DNA from: JANQQN01 sp964519665
GTDB lineage: Bacteria > Myxococcota > Kuafuiibacteriia > Kuafuiibacteriales > Kuafuiibacteriaceae
DNA length: 64,000 nucleotides
Assembly: GCA_964519665.1 (NCBI GenBank)
Contig: CAZFIV010000024.1
Span: 13,322 to 77,321, forward strand
Reading direction: 5' to 3'
In this document: positions 7,332 through 15,698 of the stretch, piece after piece
How positions within the stretch are numbered: position 1 is the first letter of the stretch
How the letters are laid out: every line of letters starts with the position of its first letter
Notes under the pieces: model-generated
Databases searched by the model: none
What the model saw: the letters and a program-made list of their open reading frames with translations, nothing else
What the model was told of the DNA's origin: nothing
Position numbers and translations under genes: made by a program

Positions 7332-9284
7332 ATGACCGCTGCGACGCCGCCAACGATCGTTCCCCCTCCCCAGAGCAAGGTTCGCGTCCGGATCGCCGGG
7401 AGGTCCGAAGTGAGCGAAGGGGTTGTCGAGCGGTTCAGCGAAGCCGGGGTGATGTTGAGCCTCAGACGAGCGCCCGAGCTCGGGATCATGACCCTGCTCG
7501 AATTCATCGGCGAAGACGAGTCGGTAGTGCTGAGACGGACGGCCTGCGTGGTCTTCCGCCGCGGCGCCCCGGTCGACGGCGGGGCCATCTCCGCCGCGCT
7601 GGAATTCGTCGACCTCGGTCCCCCCGAAGACCCAGCCCGGGCGACCTTGCTGACCCGTTTCTTCCGGTTGTTTTCTCGCAAGAGAGTCGACGGCGCGCCC
7701 GTCGATGAAGACCTCCCTTCCGAAGAGTCGCTCTCGACCGACGGCCCGGTGCTGGGCATCGATCTCGGTACCAGCACCAGCTGCGCGGCGCTGGTTCACA
7801 ACGGGCGGGTACAAGTCGTCCAGCACGTGCACGGGTCTACGATTCCTTCGGTCGTCCACTTCGATACCTCGGGGCGCCGGCGGGTGGGCGTCGCCGCCCG
7901 AGAGAAGATCCCGCTCGAGCCCACCCGCACGGTGTTCGGGTCGAAGCGGTTCTTAGGGCGTCCCTTCACCTCGATGGAGGTCCGGCGCTGGGGCCATTTC
8001 TTCCCGTACCAGCTGGTGCAGGGCGCGGGTGGCGCCACCGCCGTCAAGATCGGGCACGAGCTATTCAGTCTGGAGGAGGTCGCGGCCGAGATTCTCCGCG
8101 CCCTCAAGCGACGCGCCGAGACGGTCGCGGGCCGCCCGGTCGGCCGCGCCGTCATATCGGTGCCCGCGTATTTTGGGGAGTCCCAGCGGCAGGCGGTTCG
8201 GCACGCCGGATTGAAGGCTCGTCTGCGGGTGGAGCGCATCATCAACGAGCCCACCGCGGCGGCGGTCGCGTACGGCTTTGGCCGGAGGCTTCAAACGACC
8301 ATTCTGGTGTTCGACCTAGGCGGGGGCACCTTCGACGTGTCGATTCTCAAGATCGACGGCGACGATATGCGGGTGCTCGCCACTGGGGGCGACCCTTTCC
8401 TCGGTGGATCCGATTTCGACGACCGGCTGACCGAGCTGGCGTTCACGACCTATGAGCGGCGAACCAAGCGAAATCTTCGCGATGACTATGTGGCTGTCCA
8501 GCGGGTTCGAATGGGCGCCGAGCGGGCCAAGATCCAGCTGACCGAGTCCAGAGAAGCGATGGTCGACGTGCCCAACGTGACGGTCATCGACGGTCAGGCC
8601 ATCGACTTTTCGGTCAAGGTCACCCGCGACATGTACACCCAGGTGGTGGGCGACCTCGTCGATCGCGCGCTGCTGATCGTCGACGGGGTGCTCAAGGCGG
8701 CGGGCCTGACAGGCCGGGATATCGACGAGGTCGTGCTCGTCGGCGGACAGACCCGGAGCCCAGTCGTTCGCGAGCGAGTGCTCGAACGCTTCGGCAAGAA
8801 GCTGTCCAAGAGGTTACATGCCGAAGAAGCGGTCGCCGTCGGCGCGGCTCTGGTGGGCGAGTCGGTAGCCAAGAACCTGTCCCTCACCCTGAAAGACGTA
8901 TTGACCGCGTCGCTGTGGGTCCGCTTGGGCGACGGACCGGGCCGACTCATTCTTTCGCAGGGGATCGCGCTACCTGCGAGCGCTACCCTCGACGTGCCCG
9001 CGACGTCCTCCCTGTCTTCGATGTCGTCGATGCTGATCGGGCCGAACGGTGAGGCGGAGCTACTGGTTCGCTTTTACCGAGGCGAAGCGGCCGACCCCCA
9101 AGACAACGCGTTCATCGGGTCCTTCACGTTGGACGCAGCCAGCGACGACGACCGTCGAGTGGAGGTCTCGGTCGACCAGGAAGGTCTGCTATCGGTGAAG
9201 GTGAACGACCCGACCCGCGGGGAGTCGAAGCCGATGCAAATCAGCTTGCTGGACGCCGGTCCGCTGCCCTTTGAAGAGTCGTAA
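7332..9284 (+). CDS. Hsp70 (DnaK-like) chaperone with N-terminal PilZ-like domain
   Basis: 650 residues from ATG 7332. Residues 15-115 are PilZ-like (KVRVRIAGR, then RFSEAGVML in place of the (D/N)xSxxG motif), followed by a short charged linker. From about residue 138 an Hsp70 follows: phosphate-1 loop GIDLGTSTSCAAL, INEPTAAAVAYG, phosphate-2 loop FDLGGGTFDVSIL and adenosine motif VVLVGGQTRSP are all intact, so ATPase activity is expected. The substrate-binding beta-domain is present (about 510-640), but the helical lid of DnaK is missing, since the protein ends soon after it. No dnaJ or grpE lies nearby. Open frame upstream of 7332 runs antisense to the PilZ/Uma2-like gene and was not taken as coding. 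Confidence 0.85.
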   Translation: MTAATPPTIVPPPQSKVRVRIAGRSEVSEGVVERFSEAGVMLSLRRAPELGIMTLLEFIGEDESVVLRRTACVVFRRGAPVDGGAISAALEFVDLGPPEDPARATLLTRFFRLFSRKRVDGAPVDEDLPSEESLSTDGPVLGIDLGTSTSCAALVHNGRVQVVQHVHGSTIPSVVHFDTSGRRRVGVAAREKIPLEPTRTVFGSKRFLGRPFTSMEVRRWGHFFPYQLVQGAGGATAVKIGHELFSLEEVAAEILRALKRRAETVAGRPVGRAVISVPAYFGESQRQAVRHAGLKARLRVERIINEPTAAAVAYGFGRRLQTTILVFDLGGGTFDVSILKIDGDDMRVLATGGDPFLGGSDFDDRLTELAFTTYERRTKRNLRDDYVAVQRVRMGAERAKIQLTESREAMVDVPNVTVIDGQAIDFSVKVTRDMYTQVVGDLVDRALLIVDGVLKAAGLTGRDIDEVVLVGGQTRSPVVRERVLERFGKKLSKRLHAEEAVAVGAALVGESVAKNLSLTLKDVLTASLWVRLGDGPGRLILSQGIALPASATLDVPATSSLSSMSSMLIGPNGEAELLVRFYRGEAADPQDNAFIGSFTLDAASDDDRRVEVSVDQEGLLSVKVNDPTRGESKPMQISLLDAGPLPFEES

Positions 9285-9332
9285 GGTCCTTAGGTCTTTT
9301 GCGGACAGAACGTCGCTCGCGGAGGCTCGGCG

Positions 9333-10445
9333 CTAGACGAGGCGGTTTTGGGCGGCTACGCCGTACAGGAGCTGATCGCTCAGGGAGCCGCCGGACTGCA
9401 GCAGCCCCAGCATGGCGGTGAGGGCGTTCATGGGCGAGTTGATGTTGCCGAAATAGCTCGGCCAACCGCCGAAGAGAGCGTTCATGAACTCGCCCTGGAT
9501 CTGCTTGGCGTGCAGGCCGTAGGCCATTGGCAGCGAGTGCTCGAGGCCGCGAGGTCCCATGAGTTGGCCGGCCATCTGCGCGTACTCGTCGTTCAGGTAA
9601 CCGTAGAGCATATTGGTGTACGCGGGACTGCCGGGGGCCGGCCGCATGTGCGGAGCGACGGTGGCCATCAGGCTCTCGTCGACCTTCTGGTCGTAGATCT
9701 TGTGATTGCCAGCGCTGACCTTGGTGGCACCGGTGATCACGCCGTCGAGCTGGCCGTTGCGCTCGCGCATCCAGTGAATGTTCTTACCGTCGCCGGCGAG
9801 GTGGAACGTGTCTTTGTTGGGGTTGGTGGTCAGCGACAGCGCCCGGTACTCGTACGCGTCGTAGTGGTGCGTCGAGGTGGGTTTGCTGGTGTTGATGCCC
9901 TGCACCTCGACCCGGTCTTGGCCGTTCATGATGTTGAGGCCGGTGGTCACCGACTGACCGTTGCCCTTGCTAGGGTCGTAGTTGGTGATCGCTTCGATGC
10001 GGGTACCGTCGGGAAGGACGAAGTCCGAGTTCTTGGTGAAGTCCCACCGGGTGCCGTCGGCTTCGGAGACATGGGGGTCGCCCCAGACTCGGGTCACATC
10101 TTCGCCGTCGGGGCCCTTGATGTTCCATGCGCACTGTTTGCCTTCAGCGGTGATGACGTAGCCGCCGGCCGTCTTCCACTGGTTCTCTGCGATCTGGGTG
10201 ACGCCCTTCGCTGCGGGCGGGCCCGAAAGGTTGATGTCGGGCGATGGGATGCAGCCGCAGCGCGGGAGGGCGACATCTTGTCCGCCGTAGCATCCGCCGG
10301 GCATGATGCCGTGACGACCACCGAAGAAGTCGTCGAGCATCGGTCCGAGGGCCCGAACATCGTTGTTGTTGCTGACGATGTTGTTCCCGAACAGGCTGAA
10401 GTTAAAGTTGAAGTTGAAGGTGTCTCCGAATCTTACGCTTCCCAT
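9333..10445 (-). CDS. DUF1521 (MIIA-type, possibly self-cleaving) protein
   Basis: 370 residues from ATG 10445; an earlier in-frame ATG at 10514 adds a leader without features. The N-terminus is Asn/Phe-rich (a run of alternating F and N at 10-17) and Gly/Cys-containing. Residues about 85-260 match DUF1521: a YVITAEGKQCAWNIKGPDGE lead, then TRVWGDPHVSEADGTRWDF, then LPDGTRIEAIT, each quoted only in part. In the rhizobial effector NopE1 this domain cleaves itself at GD|PHVD when calcium is present; here the corresponding bond would be Asp123-Pro124, with Ser after V126. The C-terminal 110 residues are helical and Gly/Leu-rich. I see no classical signal peptide, so secretion by a specialised system or cytoplasmic action both remain possible. 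Confidence 0.75.
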   Translation of the reverse strand: MGSVRFGDTFNFNFNFSLFGNNIVSNNNDVRALGPMLDDFFGGRHGIMPGGCYGGQDVALPRCGCIPSPDINLSGPPAAKGVTQIAENQWKTAGGYVITAEGKQCAWNIKGPDGEDVTRVWGDPHVSEADGTRWDFTKNSDFVLPDGTRIEAITNYDPSKGNGQSVTTGLNIMNGQDRVEVQGINTSKPTSTHHYDAYEYRALSLTTNPNKDTFHLAGDGKNIHWMRERNGQLDGVITGATKVSAGNHKIYDQKVDESLMATVAPHMRPAPGSPAYTNMLYGYLNDEYAQMAGQLMGPRGLEHSLPMAYGLHAKQIQGEFMNALFGGWPSYFGNINSPMNALTAMLGLLQSGGSLSDQLLYGVAAQNRLV

Positions 10446-10638
10446 ATCCCGCTCCGCGTGTGGGAGGGCGGTTGGACTTCCTGTCCAGGCGGCCACCCCA
10501 TGCAGTCGATGCACTTATCGGATGCCCGGGCGTTCCGTTGCCAAAAATCCTTAAAGAAGCACGAGCGGTGCGATTGCGTAAGGGACGATCGACCGATGCC
10601 GACTGGTCGCCGGCCCGGCGACGGGGCATCATTCCACC

Positions 10639-11358
10639 ATGAATCCGGTGGTGGGAATCTGGATAAGGGTGGGTACGGGTCTGGCGGTCGGCGTTCTCGC
10701 GGGCGCGTCAAACCTCGCGCTGGCGGCGCCCGCAGGTCCGACTCGCACCGCAACCGTCGCCGAGGTGGGAGAGGGCCTAGAGCGGTACAAGGGCTTTTCG
10801 ATCGGCGAGGATGCCGAGGCGCGGGACGCGATGGCTGCGGGACCGGGCGCCGTCGACAACACCGATATGTCTGGCGAGACGAGCTCAGCGGTTCGTGAAC
10901 GGCGAATCGATCTCGATTTCCAGGGTGCGTCGGTCGTCAACGCTCTGAGGCAGCTCGCGCTGGTCGGGGGCGTCAACATCGTCATCGCGGAAGACGTCCA
11001 GGGCCGGGTCACGATGAGGCTTCGCCAGGTGCGATGGTCGGCGGCACTGGATGCTATCACCCGCAGCCAAGGTCTCGGGGTATACCGAAGCGGAGAGATC
11101 TTGTTCGTCGACCGGCTCGAGCGCTTGGCGGCGTACGAGCAAGCGCAGCTCCGGTGGCGGAAGGCCACCGAGGCCACGATGCCTCTGGTGACTCGGATCA
11201 TCCGACTGTCGTACGCCCGGGCCGACGACGTAGCACCGATCATTCAGGGGCTCCTCACCGAGCGCGGCTCCGTCATCGTCGACCGCCGGACGAACACGCT
11301 CGTCGTGACCGACGTGGCCAGCCGCGTCGACGCGGCGATGAAGAAGATCGCCCGCTGA
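10639..11358 (+). CDS. Periplasmic secretin N0/N1-domain protein lacking the pore
   Basis: 239 residues with a signal peptide (about 1-29, cleavage near LALAAPA). After a linker, residues 88-170 form an STN/N0 domain (IDLDFQGASVVNALRQLA ... NIVIAEDVQGRVTMRL ... ALDAITRSQGLGVYR, key elements only), and residues 185-239 form a secretin N1 domain (TRIIRLSYARADDVAPIIQ ... NTLVVTDVASRVDAAM). PilQ and GspD secretins continue from here into the multimeric barrel; this protein stops at KKIAR. It may be a stand-alone regulatory or assembly module, or a 3'-truncated secretin. A 10-bp tandem repeat starts at the stop codon. The gene is divergent from the DUF1521 gene. Confidence 0.75.
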   Translation: MNPVVGIWIRVGTGLAVGVLAGASNLALAAPAGPTRTATVAEVGEGLERYKGFSIGEDAEARDAMAAGPGAVDNTDMSGETSSAVRERRIDLDFQGASVVNALRQLALVGGVNIVIAEDVQGRVTMRLRQVRWSAALDAITRSQGLGVYRSGEILFVDRLERLAAYEQAQLRWRKATEATMPLVTRIIRLSYARADDVAPIIQGLLTERGSVIVDRRTNTLVVTDVASRVDAAMKKIAR

Positions 11359-11388
11359 CGACCGCTGACGACCGCTGACGACCGCTGA
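11352..11388. repeat. 10-bp tandem repeat spanning the stop codon of the N0/N1 gene
   Basis: About 3.7 copies of CCGCTGACGA. The first copy contains the TGA that ends the secretin-domain gene. Because the unit is 10 bases, each copy offers TGA in a different frame, so changes in copy number would not extend the protein while the first copy is intact. Confidence 0.8.
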
Positions 11389-11431
11389 ATGCCGGCTTAT
11401 ACCTATGATGACCGATGAAGTTGTCGCTCTG

Positions 11432-11455
11432 GGGGCCTAACATCACAGTGGCCCC
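11432..11455. other. GGGGCC/GGCCCC inverted repeat upstream of the TPR gene
   Basis: GGGGCC and GGCCCC arms are separated by 12 bases (TAACATCACAGT), 52 bases before the start at 11507. There is no T-run. It could be an operator or a weak terminator for the preceding gene. Confidence 0.3.
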
Positions 11456-11506
11456 TAAGGTAGGGTAAGAGGGAAGGCGGGCTCTCTGGGGCCGGTTTCA
11501 GTACCA

Positions 11507-12178
11507 ATGGGGCAAGAACGAGACGAAAAAGTGGTCGACGTCGATGTCGAGGTCGAGGCGGTTGACCCGCTGGTGTCCGCGGAGGAGTCCCCGACCGAAG
11601 AGCGGGTGGCTCGGTCGACGCGACCCGAGGGGGACGACGAGTCCCTGGAGACCCAATCGACGGTTGGTTCGATGACCGTCGGAGAGCTCGTCGAGAACGC
11701 CAAAGACGCGATCGGCGTGGTCGGCACGACGGCGCGACGACTCGTCGACCAAGGCCGCTACCGAAAGGTTCGCATTAGCCGCAAGGGCAAGCCCGTGCTC
11801 CCCGATATCCCCGTCGCCGCGGTGGCCGCGGTCGAGGTCGCCTCGATCTACACCGCGGGTTTTGCGCGGGTGCTCGCCGCGAACGTAGGCGCTCGATTCC
11901 TGTTCGACATCGAAGTCGTCAATGAGGCCGACAAGTATTTCCAGACCGGGGTCGAGCGATTCTTGGAGGGCGACCTCGAGAGGGCTGAAAAGGCCCTGCT
12001 CAAAGCGGTTCGGATCGACGATACCCACGCCGGCGCTTATCTGCAGCTCGGCGTCCTGTACCGCATGCAGAACGAGTCGGAGAAAGCGCGGCCGGTGCTG
12101 GAGCGGGCACGGGCGCTCGACGAGACCGGCGAGATCGGTCGAAAGGCCGGCGACATTCTCAAAGCGCTCGACGGGTAA
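11507..12178 (+). CDS. TPR protein with DUF4342-like segment
   Basis: 223 residues. The first 65 are acidic and disordered. Residues 68-140 (MTVGELVENAKDAI, then RKVRISRKGKPVLPDIPVA) resemble the small DUF4342 type of domain: a short helix followed by a basic strand pair and a hydrophobic helix. Residues 145-223 form two tetratricopeptide repeats (ADKYFQTGVERFLEGDLERAEK and AGAYLQLGVLYRMQNESEKAR, key parts only). It starts an apparent operon: the PqqD-like gene follows after 9 bases and a kinase gene 33 bases after that. It may act as an adaptor in that set. The domain match outside the TPRs is tentative. Confidence 0.75.
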   Translation: MGQERDEKVVDVDVEVEAVDPLVSAEESPTEERVARSTRPEGDDESLETQSTVGSMTVGELVENAKDAIGVVGTTARRLVDQGRYRKVRISRKGKPVLPDIPVAAVAAVEVASIYTAGFARVLAANVGARFLFDIEVVNEADKYFQTGVERFLEGDLERAEKALLKAVRIDDTHAGAYLQLGVLYRMQNESEKARPVLERARALDETGEIGRKAGDILKALDG

Positions 12179-12187
12179 GGCCCCGAG

Positions 12188-13477
12188 ATGAGCAACGAAG
12201 CCAAGCCTCGCGCGAAGGACGGTCTTTTGACCGCCGACCACAGCAAGCGCGGGCAGCGCTTCGTCACCGTACTCGACGAACGCCAAAAACGGGTTACTCT
12301 CCTCGCACCGTGGGAGCACGCCGTGCTGGTCCTGTGCGATGGCACTCGGTCCGTCCGCGAGATAACGACTCTGCTCGAAGCCGGGATCGAGGGCGAGGCG
12401 GTCACGGCGCGCGACGTGACTCGCTGCATCTCCTACATCAGCCGGGAGGGCCTTATTGAGAACGCGCCGGACGCTCTGACCGCGCCCGGCCCCACGACGT
12501 TGGCCGGTCTTCAACAGGCCTACCGCGAGTGGCATCAAGACCCCGAGATGCAGGGTCGGATTCTAAGCGGCTTGCTGAGCCCGCCTTTTCTGGACAATCC
12601 CCCCCCGTATAAGCCGTCGCTGGGACCGACGGTGGCCTATGTCGATCCTCGCGACCGATCGCGGGTCGCGGTAGGTTCGACGTTGGTGGTCGACGGTCCG
12701 GTCCAAGACGCCGACCAATCGCTACACTCCGTCCTGGCCGGGACTTCCGAGCATCACGACGTGTTTCCGTCGACCTCGGTCGCCGACGAAGACCTCACGA
12801 ATGTGGCCGATCTGCTGGCGGCTATCGACCTCGAGCTCGCCCACGAGGATGTGCAGGCAGCGGAGGCCCAGGTGGTCGATCCCATGGAGCCCCTCGGGCG
12901 CCCAGGCAGCGAGAGCGAGCGGACGCACCGGGATTCGTTGCCGCCCGAGGCGGTCCGGAGGGCCCAGCGAACGGTCGGTCGAGCCATCGGAGGGGTCGCC
13001 AACCTTCCGGGCGTCGAGCCCACCGCCACCGAGTCGATCCGATCGGTGCTCGGCCGGGCCGGTGCTTTGACATCGGAGTCGCCCGCGTCCGAGGCGCTCG
13101 CTCGGGACGCGACCGCGGCCGGACCCCTGTGCGTGGAGCCGACCAACCGCTTTCGGCACCGCAAGCTCAGCGAGGCTGCGTTGACCCCTACCGTGGTCGG
13201 CCAAGCGCCTCCGGAAGGCGGAGGTCCCCCGATCTTGGTGGCTCCGCCGCGAGCCGGCGCGGCTTCGGGTTCGGAGTCAGGGGCGCCGGCGTCGCCCCCC
13301 GAGGAACCGACCGTCAGTGTCGGAGGGGCCGGGTTGGCCCGCTCCGCCGGTGAGCGAGTGATGGCGAAGGTCGGACCCGAGCCGATGGAGCCTTCCCATG
13401 GCGAATCGTCCGGCGAACGCCTCGCTCTCGAGGATACACTGCCGGTCAGTGGCCGTAAGGGCGAGTCGCCCGCGTAG
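12188..13477 (+). CDS. PqqD-like winged-helix protein with long disordered tail
   Basis: 429 residues. Residues 20-95 resemble the PqqD/RiPP-recognition fold or a related winged helix (VTLLAPWEHAVLVLCDGTRSVREIT, then DVTRCISYISREGLIE, cited in part). The remaining 330 residues are low-complexity, rich in Pro, Ala, Gly, Glu, Ser and Thr, with no further fold. No radical SAM enzyme or peptide precursor is nearby, so a role in RiPP synthesis is not supported. In myxobacteria, PqqD-like domains often occur in signalling proteins. Lying between a TPR protein and a Ser/Thr kinase, the Ser/Thr-rich tail is a plausible kinase substrate, which is inference. Confidence 0.7.
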   Translation: MSNEAKPRAKDGLLTADHSKRGQRFVTVLDERQKRVTLLAPWEHAVLVLCDGTRSVREITTLLEAGIEGEAVTARDVTRCISYISREGLIENAPDALTAPGPTTLAGLQQAYREWHQDPEMQGRILSGLLSPPFLDNPPPYKPSLGPTVAYVDPRDRSRVAVGSTLVVDGPVQDADQSLHSVLAGTSEHHDVFPSTSVADEDLTNVADLLAAIDLELAHEDVQAAEAQVVDPMEPLGRPGSESERTHRDSLPPEAVRRAQRTVGRAIGGVANLPGVEPTATESIRSVLGRAGALTSESPASEALARDATAAGPLCVEPTNRFRHRKLSEAALTPTVVGQAPPEGGGPPILVAPPRAGAASGSESGAPASPPEEPTVSVGGAGLARSAGERVMAKVGPEPMEPSHGESSGERLALEDTLPVSGRKGESPA

Positions 13478-13510
13478 CAAGCGCCGCTGTCTTTACAAGG
13501 CCAAGCAAAC

Positions 13511-14599
13511 ATGACTGCTCGAAAAATGCCGAAATCACTCGGCTCGTACGAGGTCGGCCGCCGATTGGGCCGAGGGGGTATGGGCGAGGTCTACCTGGCG
13601 ACCCACGTTAAGTTGGGCCGGCCGGTGGCCATCAAGCGCTTCGCTCCCGAACGGTCGAAGAGCAATGCCTCAGAAATGGCGGAGCGCTTTATTCGCGAAG
13701 GCAAGGCACTGGCGCAGCTGCAACATCAGCACATCGTCGGTATCCATGACCTCTTCGAGACGGAAGACGGCCTGTACATGGTGCTCGACTACGTGGACGG
13801 CGCCGATGTGGCCACCCTGCTGGATGACAGCGGTAAGTTTCCAGTCGAAGTGGCCACGATTATCGCCCTCAAAGTGGCTGAGGCTCTTCAGTGCGCCCAC
13901 TACAACCAGATCATTCACCGCGACATCAAGGGCGGCAACGTCATGATCTCCAGAAGCGGTGAAGTCAAACTGATGGATTTCGGTGTGGCCCTCGACGAGC
14001 GGATGGACGCGATGACCGCCACCGGCTTGGTCGTAGGCACCCCGATGTACGTGGCCCCCGAGGTCATCTCTGGCGAGCCGGCTAGTGAACAGAGCGACAT
14101 CTACGCGCTCGGCGTGCTGCTCTATGCGATGCTTTCTGGCAAGCGGCCTTTCGAGCACGCGCGCAATCAAGAGCACATGTTCCAGCTCATTCTGACCGGT
14201 AAGAGTCGTCCGCTGGGGCGGATCGCGAGCGATGTTCCTCGGGAGTTGAGGACCCTCGTGGAGCAGCTCATGCACCGACGGGTCGAGAGACGCTTCAAAT
14301 CGGCCGCCCACGCGCGCCAAGGGCTCGAGATCTTTTTGGCTTCCCAGCAAGTGTGGGCCCATCACGAGGCGCGGCTGGTCGCGTTCATGCGGGAGCGCGG
14401 CCTCCTGACCACCCAAGAGGCGGACGCGTGGCTCGCCGAGAGCAACGATGTCTTCTCGATTCCGATCGAAGTGCAGGAGCCTCGCCCCGTTCGATGGCGG
14501 CGTTGGGGGATCCGGGCGGCGCTGGCGGTCGTCGTCTTGGCCTTGGGCCTGTTGACGTGGTTCAGCCCTGGCTGGTGGCGAGGCGTCGGTCTGCGATGA
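13511..14599 (+). CDS. Eukaryote-like Ser/Thr protein kinase with C-terminal membrane anchor
   Basis: 362 residues with a complete Hanks-type kinase domain at 12-275: glycine loop GRGGMGEV (20-27), Lys42, catalytic HRDIKGGN with Asp138, DFG at 156-158 and an APE motif (VAPEVIS). The P of the usual HRDIKPxN is G, but all catalytic residues are present, so it should be active. After a helical stretch (about 280-330) one transmembrane helix lies at about 337-355, leaving only a few residues outside, so there is no sensory domain. This tail-anchored layout implies that signals come from partners, perhaps the TPR and PqqD-like proteins encoded just upstream. Confidence 0.92.
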   Translation: MTARKMPKSLGSYEVGRRLGRGGMGEVYLATHVKLGRPVAIKRFAPERSKSNASEMAERFIREGKALAQLQHQHIVGIHDLFETEDGLYMVLDYVDGADVATLLDDSGKFPVEVATIIALKVAEALQCAHYNQIIHRDIKGGNVMISRSGEVKLMDFGVALDERMDAMTATGLVVGTPMYVAPEVISGEPASEQSDIYALGVLLYAMLSGKRPFEHARNQEHMFQLILTGKSRPLGRIASDVPRELRTLVEQLMHRRVERRFKSAAHARQGLEIFLASQQVWAHHEARLVAFMRERGLLTTQEADAWLAESNDVFSIPIEVQEPRPVRWRRWGIRAALAVVVLALGLLTWFSPGWWRGVGLR

Positions 14600-14641
14600 G
14601 CGGGTGAGAACGGAGCGTCGTTGCCAACATCCGGTCGAGGA

Positions 14642-15613
14642 TCAGCTCCTCACATTGACGACCGTTCGACCCCGCACCTTGCCCTCGATGATTTGACCGG
14701 ACACCGTGAAGACGTCCTCGAGGCTGACCGTCTGGGTCATGGAGCTCAGGTGCTCAATCTTGAGCTCATCGGCCAGGCGCTGCCAGGCGGTCGCGCGCCG
14801 CTCGCGGGGCGCGTAAACGGAGTCGACGCCGAGCAGACGTACACCGCGCAGAATGAACGGCGCTACGGAAGCCGGTAGGTCCATGCCCCCAGCAAGACCG
14901 CACGCGGCCACCGCTCCGCCGTACTTTGTCATCGACAGGACGTTGGCCAGGACAGTGCTGCCGACGACGTCGACGGCGCCGGACCATCGTTGCTTGCTCA
15001 GCGCTCGGACCTTGCCGGTGAGCTCATCGCGGGCAACGATGTCGGCGGCGCCAAGGCCGCGCAGGTAGTCCGCCTCTTCGGGCCGTCCGGTAGCCGCGAG
15101 AACCCGATATCCACGGTTCGCCAGCAGGCTTACCGCGACGCTTCCGACGCCGCCCGCCGCGCCGGTGACCAGGACGTCGCCTCCGTCAGGATCGATGCCC
15201 GCATCTTCGAGCGCGAGCACGCACAGCATGGCGGTGTAGCCGGCCGTACCGATGGCCATCGCCTGCTGCTCGGTGAACGCGTCCGGAATCGGAATCAGCA
15301 TCTTGTCCGGAACTCGAGCTCGGGTCGCTAGGCCCCCCCAATGGGTTTCGCCTAGGCCCCAACCATTGGCGACGACCCGAGTCCCGACCGGAAGGTCGGG
15401 ATCGTCGCTCGTCGCGACGGTTCCCGCGAAGTCTATCCCCGGCACCATGGGGAAGGCGCGGGCGATGGGAGCCTTGCCGGTGACGGCGAGAGCATCTTTG
15501 TAGTTCAGGGTCGAGAAAGCGATGTCGACGGTAACATTGCCCTCTGGAAGCCCCGCATCGTCGACTTCGTCGAGACGGGCAGGCTGATTCTCATCGATGA
15601 TGATGGCTCGCAC
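14642..15613 (-). CDS. acuI: Acrylyl-CoA reductase (AcuI/YhdH family MDR oxidoreductase)
   Basis: 323 residues of the medium-chain dehydrogenase/reductase superfamily. AcuI/YhdH proteins reduce toxic acrylyl-CoA to propionyl-CoA with NADPH. Seen here: the N-terminal YKDALAVTGK segment and VPGIDFAGTV typical of this subgroup, NADPH-binding VTGAAGGVGSVAVSLL, and the ending VRGRTVVNV. The zinc ligands of true alcohol dehydrogenases are absent, as expected. It converges on the kinase gene. The exact substrate is inferred; broader quinone-oxidoreductase activity is the alternative. Confidence 0.85.
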   Translation of the reverse strand: MRAIIIDENQPARLDEVDDAGLPEGNVTVDIAFSTLNYKDALAVTGKAPIARAFPMVPGIDFAGTVATSDDPDLPVGTRVVANGWGLGETHWGGLATRARVPDKMLIPIPDAFTEQQAMAIGTAGYTAMLCVLALEDAGIDPDGGDVLVTGAAGGVGSVAVSLLANRGYRVLAATGRPEEADYLRGLGAADIVARDELTGKVRALSKQRWSGAVDVVGSTVLANVLSMTKYGGAVAACGLAGGMDLPASVAPFILRGVRLLGVDSVYAPRERRATAWQRLADELKIEHLSSMTQTVSLEDVFTVSGQIIEGKVRGRTVVNVRS

Positions 15614-15698
15614 GGTCGGTCGATTCTATCGGGCTTGACCAGTCCTGCCCAGGCCCGGCCCGCTGAAGGTTGCCGACGAAGTCTGTCTCGCCGGCTGA

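Noticed and set aside
10050..10100. GDPHV motif as a von Willebrand factor D domain
   Set aside because: The flanking TRVW before it and the LPDGTRI after it fit DUF1521 better, and the cysteine pattern of VWD domains is absent.
9348..10898. Plus-strand open frame of about 516 codons across the DUF1521 gene
   Set aside because: It is antisense to a protein with a recognised domain and crosses into the secretin-domain gene; no motif is visible in it.
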